Shown: in pieces, positions 32,257 to 40,278 of the stretch | Numbering within the stretch: the stretch's first letter is position 1 | Layout: the number at the start of each line of letters is the position of its first letter | Assembly: GCF_902459665.1 (NCBI RefSeq) | Contig: NZ_CABPSL010000002.1 | Location: 1-64,000, forward strand | Source of the DNA: Pandoraea cepalis | Lineage (GTDB): Bacteria > Pseudomonadota > Gammaproteobacteria > Burkholderiales > Burkholderiaceae | Direction of reading: 5' to 3' | Length of the DNA: 64,000 nt | Translations under genes and position numbers: made by a program | Notes under the pieces: model-generated | Database searches by the model: none | Seen by the model: the letters and a program-made list of their open reading frames with translations, nothing else | Told to the model about the DNA's origin: nothing

Positions 32257-32888
32257 TCAGTCGGCGCTGATCGTTGGCGTCTGAACCAGCCGTTCGGCGA
32301 TGCGATGGCGCACATTTAGGCGAAATTGCTCATCGGTGATGCCGGCAAGCAGGTTGGCGGCCTCCAGCGCGATCAACGCTGAGGCCTCTTCGATGTCGGC
32401 GGCCAGGATGGTGTTGCGCAGTTGATCGCCGAGTTGAAGCGCCTGCGAGGACGTTCTGAAGACCTGGACCTCGCGGCTCAGGTAGCAGCCGTTGCCGCCG
32501 AACTCGAATAGCCTTGGCTTGCTGCAATACCAGCAGCCCTCAAACTGGATGGCGGTCAGGTTATGGCCGTCATCGAAGCGGGTAGCGATCAGAAGCAGGG
32601 CTTCCAGGTCGGCGCTGTCCTCGAATTGGTGGTGCTCGATCAGGTTCTCCCGCTCCCCGTCCTGGTCAGCACGGAAGTGCGCGGCCAGCCGTTCAAGCAG
32701 AGGCGGAATCGACAACTCAGCACATCTGTCCAGCGTGGATCATTGGTTTCGGCGATCTGGGCGATGTAGGCCTGCCCATTGCCGGGATGGTTTTCGTCGA
32801 GCGCGAAAGCACCGAACAGTGCCTTGATGACGGGAGTAACGCGGTTGAGCACGAGAACGCCCGTGCCTTCGTAGTAGTTGTTTGCCAT
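32257..32888 (-). pseudogene. ICE MANNYY-type gene broken by a frameshift
   Basis: The gene begins with a strong ribosome site (AAAGGAG) and ATG 32886-32888, encoding MANNYYEGTGVLVL, VIKALFGAF and GQAYIAQIAETNDPRWTDVL. Near 32715-32730 this frame turns into unrelated sequence. A second frame continues with LLERLAAHFRADQD, NLIEHHQFEDSADL, FEGCWYCSKPRLFEFGG and a helical tail to the stop at 32257. The second frame has no ATG or ribosome site at its start. The two parts read as one protein if a base is restored, possibly with a small deletion as well. Sequencing error is the alternative. Confidence 0.65.
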
Positions 32889-32980
32889 GCTGGCTCCTTT
32901 CGAGAAGAGCGGAGCCAGCCCATGCGGACGATGGCATCCGCAGGGAATAGCCCAAGGCCGTTGGCGTCGGGCGATGGGGA

Positions 32981-33022
32981 AGAAAAATTGAGGGACATGG
33001 CCTTATGGGCGCATGTCCCTCA
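32981..33022 (-). terminator. Rho-independent terminator after the 130-residue gene
   Basis: On the minus strand an 11-bp perfect stem (TGAGGGACATG/CATGTCCCTCA, 12-base loop) is followed by ATTTTTCTT. Confidence 0.85.
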
Positions 33023-33060
33023 CGGGGGGGCGAGAGGACAGTGGCGTGCCGGAGACCGGC

Positions 33061-33453
33061 TCACCAACCGCTGTAGTTCACCAGCAGGTCGGCGATGACC
33101 TTGCGGCGTTCCAGATCGAGACCGTCGAAGTCCGACAGCCCGTGGAAGCGGCAGCGCTTGAGCATGGCACCGCCCTCGCGCGCGTTGTAGAAGCTGACCA
33201 TGGCGGACAGGAACATGCGTTCGCCGCTGCTCAGGACGCCGAGGGCATCGTTGAGCCGCAGCATGTCGGGACGCAAATCCCACTTGGTGTTGGCCTGGTT
33301 CAGGCCTTCACGGGTGCCGTCGCCGAACCACTCGGGACCAGCAATCTCGACACCGCGCTTCCAGGCCTCGAAGAAGGCTTGGGGCGCGGCAGCGAAATGC
33401 TGCTCTTCCCGCATGATCTGATCGACGACTTCCCGCGGCAGTAGCTGGTTCAT
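33061..33453 (-). CDS. ICE protein of unknown function (130 residues)
   Basis: A 130-residue, mostly helical soluble protein (REVVDQIMREEQHF, PQAFFEAWKRGVEI, LLVNYSGW at the end). SSGERMFLSAMVSFYN is a conserved-looking central helix. It follows the 70-residue gene by 21 bases and is probably co-transcribed with it. I recognise no function. Confidence 0.75.
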   Translation of the reverse strand: MNQLLPREVVDQIMREEQHFAAAPQAFFEAWKRGVEIAGPEWFGDGTREGLNQANTKWDLRPDMLRLNDALGVLSSGERMFLSAMVSFYNAREGGAMLKRCRFHGLSDFDGLDLERRKVIADLLVNYSGW

Positions 33454-33474
33454 GACGTGATTTCTCCAGTTGGA

Positions 33475-33687
33475 TCAGGGAATGGCGAGCTGGGACCAGC
33501 CGCCTCTTTCGAGGGCGCGTTGAGCCGCGGCATAGCTGCGGAAGTACTCGCGGGATTCCCGCGAAACGGGACCTTCGGTATCGCGCGTGCCGATGTAGTG
33601 GCCGGCGGCGCTTTGCAAGACTTCGAGCGGCAGGAACTTGCCGCAGTAGGTCAGGGCCAACTGGCCGAAAGAGGCTTGCTGGGACAT
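33475..33687 (-). CDS. Small ICE protein (70 residues), unknown function
   Basis: A 70-residue protein with GKFLPLEVLQSAAGHYIGT and SREYFRSYAAAQRALE. AAGGAG precedes the ATG at 33685-33687. The 330-base region upstream (33688-34017) holds a leader hairpin, one structured RNA element and a terminator, and no gene. Confidence 0.75.
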   Translation of the reverse strand: MSQQASFGQLALTYCGKFLPLEVLQSAAGHYIGTRDTEGPVSRESREYFRSYAAAQRALERGGWSQLAIP

Positions 33688-33707
33688 GGACGGGCTCCTT
33701 GGAAAAG

Positions 33708-33745
33708 CGGGGCCTTGTCCCTCACGGGATGGCAGCTCCCGCACG
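33708..33745 (-). repeat. Leader hairpin similar to the ACCCACC family
   Basis: The minus strand reads GCGGGAGCTGCCATCCCGT, forming CGGGA/TCCCG, followed by GAGGGACAAGGCCCCGC. The CCCACC box is not adjacent in this copy. Confidence 0.4.
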
Positions 33746-33817
33746 CGGTTGATAAAAAGCATCAGCGTCACGGGGACGCTCATCCGCAGAATTGATGCGA
33801 TGCGGACTGGTGGGTGA

Positions 33818-33884
33818 CGCGGGAGAGACCCGCGGCAGCCTGGAACCCTGGCTGCTGGCATGTGCTGACGAATCAGCGAACATG
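33818..33884 (-). ncRNA. Structured RNA element, copy 4
   Basis: Stems CGCGGG/CCCGCG (33818-33834), GCAGCC/GGCTGC (33835-33855) and GCTGA/TCAGC (33864-33877), the last extended by CATG/CATG. It lies in the leader of the 70-residue gene. Confidence 0.7.
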
Positions 33885-33960
33885 CAGGCAGCTTCGTGCG
33901 AGGGCTGCGTCGCGTCAGTTGGAAAACGGCATTCGGCCCAGCCCCGATTGATGAGCACCG

Positions 33961-33992
33961 GAAAAGAAAAGCCCCGCATCGAGTACGGGGCT
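33961..33992 (-). terminator. Rho-independent terminator after the 185-residue gene
   Basis: On the minus strand the stem AGCCCCG/CGGGGCT is followed by TTTCTTTTC. Confidence 0.83.
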
Positions 33993-34017
33993 GTCAGGAG
34001 GGTGCGGTGGCGCTGGG

Positions 34018-34575
34018 TCAATCGGGCTTGTCGCCCAGGACATGCTGCTTCCACAGGTCGAATGCCCGCTCGGGCGGAAGCTCGGCGAGGATGACGATGG
34101 GCTGGGCCTGCCTGGTGCGCAGCGACGCGAAGTACGCCTTGCGGTCGGCGATAGCCTTGAGCTTGATGCCTTTGATGAACAGCAGTTTGCCGTCCTTGAT
34201 GAACAGCACCTTGTTGCCGATGTCGCGGTTGAAGGCGGCTCGCACCTTGCGCTCCGCGTGCATGGCATCGGCCAGTTCATCGACCAGGAAGTCGAGCGTC
34301 ATGTCGATGTAATGAGGGTCTTCACCCTCCTGACCTAGATCGAGCGGCGCAGGCGGCAAGCCCTTGGCAAAGGCTTCGGCCTGAGCCAGCAGCGTCGTCT
34401 TGCCATTGAGCGCGCGGAGGAATGTCGAGCCGCCATGCCCGTCGTTGCGGGCCTCGGCGATGGGAGTGCCGTCGAACACGATGGTCGCGGTGAAGCACAG
34501 CGTTTCCTCGCTGGCGAAGTCGGCGACCTTGAGGTTCTTCAGCGTGATGCGGTCTTGCTTGGTGATGGTGTCCAT
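34018..34575 (-). CDS. ICE protein of unknown function (185 residues)
   Basis: A 185-residue protein. The N-terminal half is beta-rich (RITLKNLKVADFASEETLCFTATIVFDG, GGSTFLRAL). The middle is a long helix (LDFLVDELADAMHAERKVRAAFN), and KVLFIKDGKLLFIKGIKLK follows. The segment PIVILAELPPERAFDLWKQHVLG closes the protein. No enzyme signature is seen. AGGA precedes the ATG at 34573-34575. Confidence 0.75.
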   Translation of the reverse strand: MDTITKQDRITLKNLKVADFASEETLCFTATIVFDGTPIAEARNDGHGGSTFLRALNGKTTLLAQAEAFAKGLPPAPLDLGQEGEDPHYIDMTLDFLVDELADAMHAERKVRAAFNRDIGNKVLFIKDGKLLFIKGIKLKAIADRKAYFASLRTRQAQPIVILAELPPERAFDLWKQHVLGDKPD

Positions 34576-34603
34576 GGGAAGTCCTGAAATCGACCGGGTG
34601 GCG

Positions 34604-34642
34604 ACATGCCCCTGACGGGACGTGGCGACCATCCCGTGGGTT
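34604..34642 (-). repeat. Leader hairpin of the ACCCACC family
   Basis: The minus strand reads AACCC, then ACGGGA, an 11-base loop and TCCCGT, then AGGGGCATG before the ribosome site. Confidence 0.5.
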
Positions 34643-34713
34643 GGAGAAAGGAGGCATCGGTGCCCCGGTGGGCAGCGTTCGCCGGTGAGATGCCGAAGCG
34701 AACTGGTGGGTGG

Positions 34714-34779
34714 CGTGGGCGGAACCCACGGCAGCCTTGACACCCTGGCTGCGGGCTGCTGCCGATACATCGGCAATGC
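34714..34779 (-). ncRNA. Structured RNA element, copy 5
   Basis: Stems CGTGGG/CCCACG (34714-34730), GCAGCC/GGCTGC (34731-34752) and GCCGA/TCGGC (34761-34774). It lies in the leader of the 185-residue gene, downstream of the methyltransferase gene on the minus strand. Confidence 0.7.
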
Positions 34780-34817
34780 AGGGGGAGAATGGCGCGGCCG
34801 GCAGGCTGCGTCGTCGA

Positions 34818-36425
34818 TCAATCCGAAGCGGTCGAGTCCGTCTTGTGCAGGCACTGCACCAGCCGGTTGCCCAGCCAAGCCATGCACGGGACGGCCATGG
34901 AGTTGCCAATCGCCTTGTAGCGCGGAGCGTCTGCGGCAGGCTTGCCGCGATAGGGGATCAGCGTGTAGTCGTCGGGCATGCCCTGCAGCCGCTCGCACTC
35001 CATGGGCATCAGCCGCCGCACCCGCCATTGCGACCAGTCCGCTGCACCGGATTCATTCCAGTCGTAGCGGAAATGTGCCTCGAAGTCGGGGGCCAGGACA
35101 TGGGGCTTGTCTGCGCCGCCGCCGCTGGTACGCAACGCCGCCGCAACGCTTCCGCCCAGTTCGGCGGCAAGACCCTGCGTCCGTCCCCGCAGGGCAACGC
35201 AGGCCACCATCGGCACACCGTAGCCCGGCTTGCCGTTGGACAGGACGGTGCAAGACACCTGTCCATGGCCCGACTCGAAGCGCACTTCGCCGCGGTTGTT
35301 CTGCGCGAAGGCGATGGCGGGCACGACGCCTGCGTTCGCATGGCTGTTGCGATGCCCGCCGGCACGCAGCGTCGGCGTCAGTTCGATCGTGGCGTCCGCG
35401 CCGCTGCCCTGGGCGGTGAAGGCGATGATCGGCACGCCCTTTCCCGTACCGTCCTCGCTGCTGCCCTTGCCGTTGTTGGCGGTGTCGAGGGTGTGGGCGA
35501 TGCTGCCGGCGATGGACTGCACCATGAACGTCTCGGTGCGGATGTCGTGCTTGGGACCCGCGGCCATCAGGCATGCCGCAACATCGACGGGGCCAATGCC
35601 GCCGCTGAATCCGAACGTCGTCGTGACCTTGCCGTAGGGCTGGTTCAGTCCAGCGAATCCTGCGTATCCGCCTGCTGCTGCAGCACCCGGTCCAGCAGCG
35701 CGGGCAGCTTCTTGCCACGGCGCACGGCCCGCAGAAGAATCCCCGCGCAGGCCTGTGCGCTCAAAAAGTACTTCGGAGGGATCGAGGTCATCACCACCAC
35801 ATGCCACAAGAAACACGCGCTTGCGGCGTTGGGCGACACCGAAATATTGAGCGTCGAGCACGCGCCAGGCGATGCGGCGGCGGGGTCCAGACACACAACC
35901 AGCGTGCGCCCATTTTTCCCCTGGCGGCTGGAGCGCACGGCTTTCTCCGGCCAGTGCTCCCAGGAAATGCCCGAAGGCATTGCTGCGGTCGTTGAGGACG
36001 CCGGGGACGTTTTCCCAGACGAGCGTTGCCGGCGGGCGGCGGTCTTGGTGGCGGGTTTGGTCGATGGCATTTGCAAGCTCCACATAGGCAAGGGTCAAGG
36101 CGCCGCGCGGGTCGTTCAGCCCCTGGCGCGCGCCGGCAACGCTGAACGACTGGCACGGCGTGCCGCCGACCAGGATGTCGGGCGCCGGCACGGTGCCGGC
36201 GCGCACCTGACGGGCGATCGCGGTCATGTCGCCCAGGTTGGGCACATGGGGGTAACGGTGGGCGAGCACGGCGCTCGGGAACGGCTCGATCTCGGCGAAC
36301 CACGCGGCTTTGAGGCCGAGGGGTTGCCATGCGAGGCTCACGGCCTCGATGCCGCTGCACACGCTGCCGTACAGCAGTGGCGCGGCCTGGGGTGCACCGC
36401 GAAGGGTGCAAGGTTGCGGGTTCAT
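34818..36425 (-). CDS. DNA cytosine-5 methyltransferase
   Basis: A 535-residue enzyme with the C5-methyltransferase motifs in order: motif I (YGSVCSGIEAVS, residue about 20), motif IV with the catalytic cysteine (GGTPCQSFS, about 87), motif VI (WENVPG, about 137), motif VIII (AQRRKRVFLV), a long target-recognition region, motif IX (MECERLQGMPDDY) and motif X (YKAIGNSMAVP). No partner endonuclease is adjacent, so it is an orphan that probably protects ICE DNA from host restriction. AGGAG precedes the ATG at 36423-36425. Confidence 0.93.
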   Translation of the reverse strand: MNPQPCTLRGAPQAAPLLYGSVCSGIEAVSLAWQPLGLKAAWFAEIEPFPSAVLAHRYPHVPNLGDMTAIARQVRAGTVPAPDILVGGTPCQSFSVAGARQGLNDPRGALTLAYVELANAIDQTRHQDRRPPATLVWENVPGVLNDRSNAFGHFLGALAGESRALQPPGEKWAHAGCVSGPRRRIAWRVLDAQYFGVAQRRKRVFLVACGGDDLDPSEVLFERTGLRGDSSAGRAPWQEAARAAGPGAAAAGGYAGFAGLNQPYGKVTTTFGFSGGIGPVDVAACLMAAGPKHDIRTETFMVQSIAGSIAHTLDTANNGKGSSEDGTGKGVPIIAFTAQGSGADATIELTPTLRAGGHRNSHANAGVVPAIAFAQNNRGEVRFESGHGQVSCTVLSNGKPGYGVPMVACVALRGRTQGLAAELGGSVAAALRTSGGGADKPHVLAPDFEAHFRYDWNESGAADWSQWRVRRLMPMECERLQGMPDDYTLIPYRGKPAADAPRYKAIGNSMAVPCMAWLGNRLVQCLHKTDSTASD

Positions 36426-36944
36426 GTCGGGTCTCCTGTTCGTGTGGCCCGGGGCGGGCCGGGACGTTGATAGGCAGGAGAAAGGCGCCGAAGGCCCTGC
36501 GGCCTTCGGCTCGGGAGGACAGAACCACCCGTGGGCTGGTGCAGGCCCGGTCGTCGCTAGAACCGTCTGCTCATCAGCAATCACACCCGGCGCATGTCGT
36601 GGTTCGCGCCGGCATCGTCTGGCGCACATCCGCGCACAAAGGGAGCCCGTTTTTGCGCCGGCGGGCACCGGCACCGAATACCGCTGACCACGAAGGGTCT
36701 CCGGGTGGCTCGCGCAGCTTGGCAAGCCACCGGGGGACCCTTCGCAGAGGCGGGAGAAATGCAGATCAGCAGAACGCGCAGGAGGCGGTTCGCGGAGAAG
36801 CTACCTTCAGGTCCCGCGGCCGGGGATGACCAAGCGGGACGCGCACACGGACAAGAAGGCGTTGCGCGCTGGGCGTCCCGCAGGGCGTGCGGAACACAGG
36901 CCGCGCCGCCGATGGCGGGCACGGCTCACGGGGAACGGGGTCGG
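36426..36944. other. 519-base non-coding gap with a long imperfect palindrome (36691-36744)
   Basis: I see no supportable gene between topB and the methyltransferase. The main feature is a hairpin with two 20-base arms and a 14-base loop, pairing at 18 of 20 positions plus one G-U (arms CGAAGGGTC...GGTGGCT and AGCCACC...GACCCTTCG). A smaller GC hairpin (CCGAAGGC/GCCTTCGG) lies near 36490-36509. No T-run follows the large hairpin on the minus strand, so it is not a simple terminator. Function unknown. Confidence 0.5.
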
Positions 36945-38957
36945 TCAGGAGCCTTTGCGGCCGCTGCGGCGCGGGCGCGAGGCACCACGCTTGGACGTGC
37001 CGGATTCGACCGGCAGCGTGCCTTTGCAGTCGGGGTAGCGACTGCACGACCAGAATGGGCCGCTCTTGCCGGTGCGCTGGCGCGTCGGTGCGCCGCACTG
37101 TGGGCAAGGCGGTCCGTGGGGAACCTTGATGGACAGGGACGTGCTGCCGTACTGCGCGATCAACTGTGAGATCCATGCAGCCTGCTTGCCGATGAATACG
37201 TCCAGCGTGAGCTGTCCAGCTTCGATCATGTCCAGCGCCTGTTCCCAGACGGCGGTTGTCCCTGGGTCGGCAATCGCTGTGGGCACCGCGTCGATCAGGG
37301 TGAAGGCCGCATCCGAGGCGCGGATGGCGCGGCCCTTCTTCATGAGGTAGCCCCGCGTCAGCAGGCCACTGATGATGTTGGCCCGCGTCGCTTCGGTGCC
37401 GATGCCGACCGTATCCTTGAGCTTCTGTTTCAGGCGCGGGTCCGAGACCAGTTTGGCGACGCCCTTCATGGACTTGACCAACTCGCCCTGCGTATAGGGC
37501 CGAGGGGGCAGCGTCTTGAGCGCCTTCAGATCGACGTCGGCCACCTGACATGCCAGGCCCTCGCGCAGCGCGGGCAGTACCTGGCTGCGCGCCGCAGGGT
37601 CGCCATCCTCCTCGGATTGCGGTTCGGCCAGCACCAGGCGCCACCCCTTGACGACGACCTGCTTGCCGGTGGCCGCCAGCGTCTGCTGGCCGCAGGAGAG
37701 GTTCGCCACAGTGCGGTCGAACTCGTGGTGAGGAAGGAATTGCGCCAGGTAATGCGCCCGGATCAGCCGATACACTGCCAGTTCCTTCTCACTCATGGTC
37801 GAGAGGTTCGCCGGTTCGAGCGTCGGGATGATGCCGTGGTGAGCAGACACCTTCGCGTCGTTCCAGGCGCGTGAGCGTTGAGTGCGGTCGAGCTGGTCCA
37901 TGATCGGTCGCAGCAAGGGATCGGTCTTGACCAGGCTGTCGAGGACCGTTGGCACCTCGGCGAACATGCTTTCGGGCAGGTAGCCCGAATCGGAGCGCGG
38001 GTACGTCGTGGCCTTGTGCGTCTCGTATAGGGCCTGAGCAATGTCTAAGGTCTCCTGCACATCGAGCCCAAGCTGCCTGGAACACACCTCCTGCAAGGTC
38101 CCCAGGTCGAACGGCAGCGGCGGGCCTTCCCGCACGCGCTCGGTTTCGACCGCCACCACCTGGGCGCTGTCCGCGGCGCGGATCTGCTGCGCGGCGTGCT
38201 GCGCGATGGGCTGCTGCAGGCAGCGGCCGGCGTCGTCGGTGCATGCTTTCGGGGGAACCCACTGCGCGGTGAAAGCCTGGCTGCCAGCGGACAGGGACAC
38301 GTCGATGGCCCAGTACGGCACGGACACGAAGGCTGCGATCTCGCGATCCCGGTCCACGACCAGTTTGAGCGTCGGGGTCTGGACGCGACCGACCGACAGC
38401 ACGCCGTCGTAGCCGGCCTGCCGCCCCAGCACCGTGAACAACCGGCTGAGGTTCATGCCGACGAGCCAGTCCGCCCGAGAGCGCGCCAGCGCCGAGTAGT
38501 ACATCGGCAAGGTCTCGGCCGATGGCCGGAGCTTGCCGAGTGCGGCGCGAATGGATGCGTCGTTGAGCGCCGACAGCCACAGCCGCTCGATGGGGCCGCG
38601 GTAGCCGCACAGGTCGATGATCTCGCGCGCGATCAACTCGCCCTCGCGGTCGGCATCGGTAGCGATGACAAGCTGGGTCGCCTTCGCCAGAAGCGCCTTG
38701 ACGACCTTGAACTGCGTGGCGGTTTTCGGTTTGACCTCGACCCGCCAATGCTGGGGAATGATGGGCAACTGCTCGATGGACCAGCGCTTCAACTGCTCGT
38801 CGTAGGCTTCGGGCGCTGCGGCTTCCACGAGATGGCCGATGCACCAGGTGACGGTGACGCCGGAACCGTTGAGGCAGCCTTCACCGCGCTGCGTGGCACC
38901 GAGAATCCGGCCAATGTCTTTGCCCTGGGAGGGCTTCTCGCACAAGAACAGCCGCAT
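36945..38957 (-). CDS. topB: DNA topoisomerase III (ICE-encoded)
   Basis: A 670-residue type IA topoisomerase. The Toprim domain has FLCEKPSQGKDIG at the start and the TDADREGE acidic triad near residue 100. GRVQTPTL and the active-site tyrosine in TTYPRSDSGYLP (about residue 320) mark the cleavage domain. The C-terminus carries a four-cysteine zinc finger (CPQCG...CSRYPDC) and a basic tail. It resolves single-stranded or catenated intermediates, probably during ICE replication or transfer. The ATG at 38955-38957 begins the characteristic MRLFLCEKPSQ; its ribosome site is weak. Confidence 0.95.
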   Translation of the reverse strand: MRLFLCEKPSQGKDIGRILGATQRGEGCLNGSGVTVTWCIGHLVEAAAPEAYDEQLKRWSIEQLPIIPQHWRVEVKPKTATQFKVVKALLAKATQLVIATDADREGELIAREIIDLCGYRGPIERLWLSALNDASIRAALGKLRPSAETLPMYYSALARSRADWLVGMNLSRLFTVLGRQAGYDGVLSVGRVQTPTLKLVVDRDREIAAFVSVPYWAIDVSLSAGSQAFTAQWVPPKACTDDAGRCLQQPIAQHAAQQIRAADSAQVVAVETERVREGPPLPFDLGTLQEVCSRQLGLDVQETLDIAQALYETHKATTYPRSDSGYLPESMFAEVPTVLDSLVKTDPLLRPIMDQLDRTQRSRAWNDAKVSAHHGIIPTLEPANLSTMSEKELAVYRLIRAHYLAQFLPHHEFDRTVANLSCGQQTLAATGKQVVVKGWRLVLAEPQSEEDGDPAARSQVLPALREGLACQVADVDLKALKTLPPRPYTQGELVKSMKGVAKLVSDPRLKQKLKDTVGIGTEATRANIISGLLTRGYLMKKGRAIRASDAAFTLIDAVPTAIADPGTTAVWEQALDMIEAGQLTLDVFIGKQAAWISQLIAQYGSTSLSIKVPHGPPCPQCGAPTRQRTGKSGPFWSCSRYPDCKGTLPVESGTSKRGASRPRRSGRKGS

Positions 38958-39023
38958 GTCCGTCCATCCCGATTCCCGTTGTTCATGGAGTTGCTGGAAT
39001 CGAGGATGCCGAGCGCCACCTGG

Positions 39024-39042
39024 GGCAGCAGCAAACAAGCCG
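39024..39042 (-). promoter_or_regulatory. Shared TTGTTTGC leader sequence, copy 3 (before topB)
   Basis: The minus strand reads GGCTTGTTTGCTGCTGCC, about 74 bases before the topB start. The match to the other two copies is limited to TTGTTTGCxGC. Confidence 0.3.
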
Positions 39043-39162
39043 CATGCAGCGGCGACCGCTTTCACGGAATGGAATGGCTTGGGCGGGGTGGCGCGTGGCC
39101 GCAGGTGTGCGGACCGGAAGCCGCGATTTGCGGGAGCGCGTGGAAGTCGGTGGACGTTGGTG

Positions 39163-39185
39163 GAGCTATCCCCTGGGGATAGCTC
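39163..39185. repeat. 23-bp perfect palindrome, copy 1 (between SSB and TopB genes)
   Basis: Arms GAGCTATCCCC and GGGGATAGCTC flank one base. Two more copies lie at 41173-41195 and 41305-41327. No T-run follows, so operator or protein-binding use is more likely than termination. Confidence 0.75.
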
Positions 39186-39237
39186 GCGAGCGCATGGAGG
39201 GCGGCGAAGCATTGCGGCCGCCGCCCTCCATGCCGGT

Positions 39238-39678
39238 TCACTTCCTGCGCTTCGCCTCCTTCGGCGCGGTCGATTCTTGAGCGGCCTGGGGCTTCGGTTC
39301 TGCCTCCTGCGGCTTCGGACTGAGGGCCACGGACTCGATGCGGTACGGCAGGATGCCGACGCTGCGCGCATTGATTTGCCAGGTTTCGCGCGGCTGATCC
39401 TCGTTGTCCGTCCAAGGTTCGCGCTCCATGCGGCCGACGACCAGCACGCGCATGCCTTTCTGGTACAGGTCCTTCCAGTGCTCGGCGTCGCGGTGCCAGA
39501 TTTCCACCGGCGCCCAGAAGCCGCCCCGGTCCTCGAACGTGCCATCCTTCTTCGGCACAGGGTTGTCGAAATAGACGTTCAGGCGTAGCAGGCGGCTGGG
39601 TTCGTCGTTGCCGTTGGGGAATTCGCGGTACTCCGGTGGCGAACCGATGTTGCCTTCGCCGGAAAAATGCGTGCTCAT
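39238..39678 (-). CDS. ssb: Single-stranded DNA-binding protein, ICE type
   Basis: A 146-residue protein. It has an OB-fold pattern (RLLRLNVYFDNP, GGFWAPVEIWHRDAEHWKDLYQKGMRVLVVGRMER) followed by a charged, proline-rich C-terminal tail ending in KRRK rather than the acidic DDDIPF tip of chromosomal SSB. It probably coats single-stranded ICE DNA. GGAGA precedes the ATG at 39676-39678. The lack of the acidic tip suggests it does not recruit the usual host partners. Confidence 0.87.
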   Translation of the reverse strand: MSTHFSGEGNIGSPPEYREFPNGNDEPSRLLRLNVYFDNPVPKKDGTFEDRGGFWAPVEIWHRDAEHWKDLYQKGMRVLVVGRMEREPWTDNEDQPRETWQINARSVGILPYRIESVALSPKPQEAEPKPQAAQESTAPKEAKRRK

Positions 39679-39750
39679 GGTGTGATCTCCGTGGTGGTTG
39701 AAATACCCGTGCCTCGTCGGCGCCGGGAGCGTGCTGGATGCCCGGCGCAA

Positions 39751-40278
39751 TCACCGATCGCGCATTGCGGCGGGAATGGGCGTGAGCCGGCGCAGGTAGG
39801 CGTCGTCCGCCTCGGCCGCCTTGCTGGCGCATTCCTGCGCCTGCCTGCCCAGGGTGTGCAGCAGGCTGATCTGCATGTTCAACGTGATGCGCTGCAGCTC
39901 GATCGCGTGCAGGTCGGCCAGCAGGTTGACGGGTGTGCTGCTGCTGGCGACCAGCTCCCGCCACAGCGCCACGCCCATGGCCGATCTGTCGTGTCTGCGC
40001 CAGCGCAAGAAGACGGTTCCTGCGCCAGTGGTCTGTTGGGCCAGTTCGATGGGCAGCAGGTGGAAGGGGTGCCCGCATGCCTGCTCCAGCACCTGTCGCT
40101 GTGCCAGGGCAATCAACTCGTCGCGCATGGCGAAGCACTGGCTGGCCCAGGCCTCGAAGTCCCCTTTACCCTTAAAAGGCTTTAAAAGGCCTTTTAGATA
40201 GGCCGCGTGTTCCAGCCGCATGAAGGCACCCTGTTGCAGGCCTCGGAAGTAGCGGGTCGGTGGGTTCGGATCGCTCAT
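39751..40278 (-). CDS. DUF3158 family ICE protein
   Basis: A 175-residue protein. Helical segments are frequent (YLKGLLKPFKGKGDFEAWASQC, MRDELIALAQRQVLEQA). LRWRRHDRSAMGVALW is a conserved-looking core. It starts four bases inside the end of the PFL_4669-family gene and lies upstream of ssb, as is usual for the family. The function is unknown; a role in ICE replication is inferred from context. Confidence 0.85.
   Translation of the reverse strand: MSDPNPPTRYFRGLQQGAFMRLEHAAYLKGLLKPFKGKGDFEAWASQCFAMRDELIALAQRQVLEQACGHPFHLLPIELAQQTTGAGTVFLRWRRHDRSAMGVALWRELVASSSTPVNLLADLHAIELQRITLNMQISLLHTLGRQAQECASKAAEADDAYLRRLTPIPAAMRDR

Noticed and set aside
20000-36000. CRISPR array suggested by many evenly placed hairpins
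   Set aside because: Repeats are not identical, spacing is set by genes, and no cas genes are present; they are leader hairpins.
34710-36470. Open frame opposite the cytosine methyltransferase
   Set aside because: The methyltransferase motifs I to X are complete on the minus strand.
36581-36922. Short frames in the topB-methyltransferase gap
   Set aside because: They lack ribosome sites and run across the long hairpin; no domain is seen.
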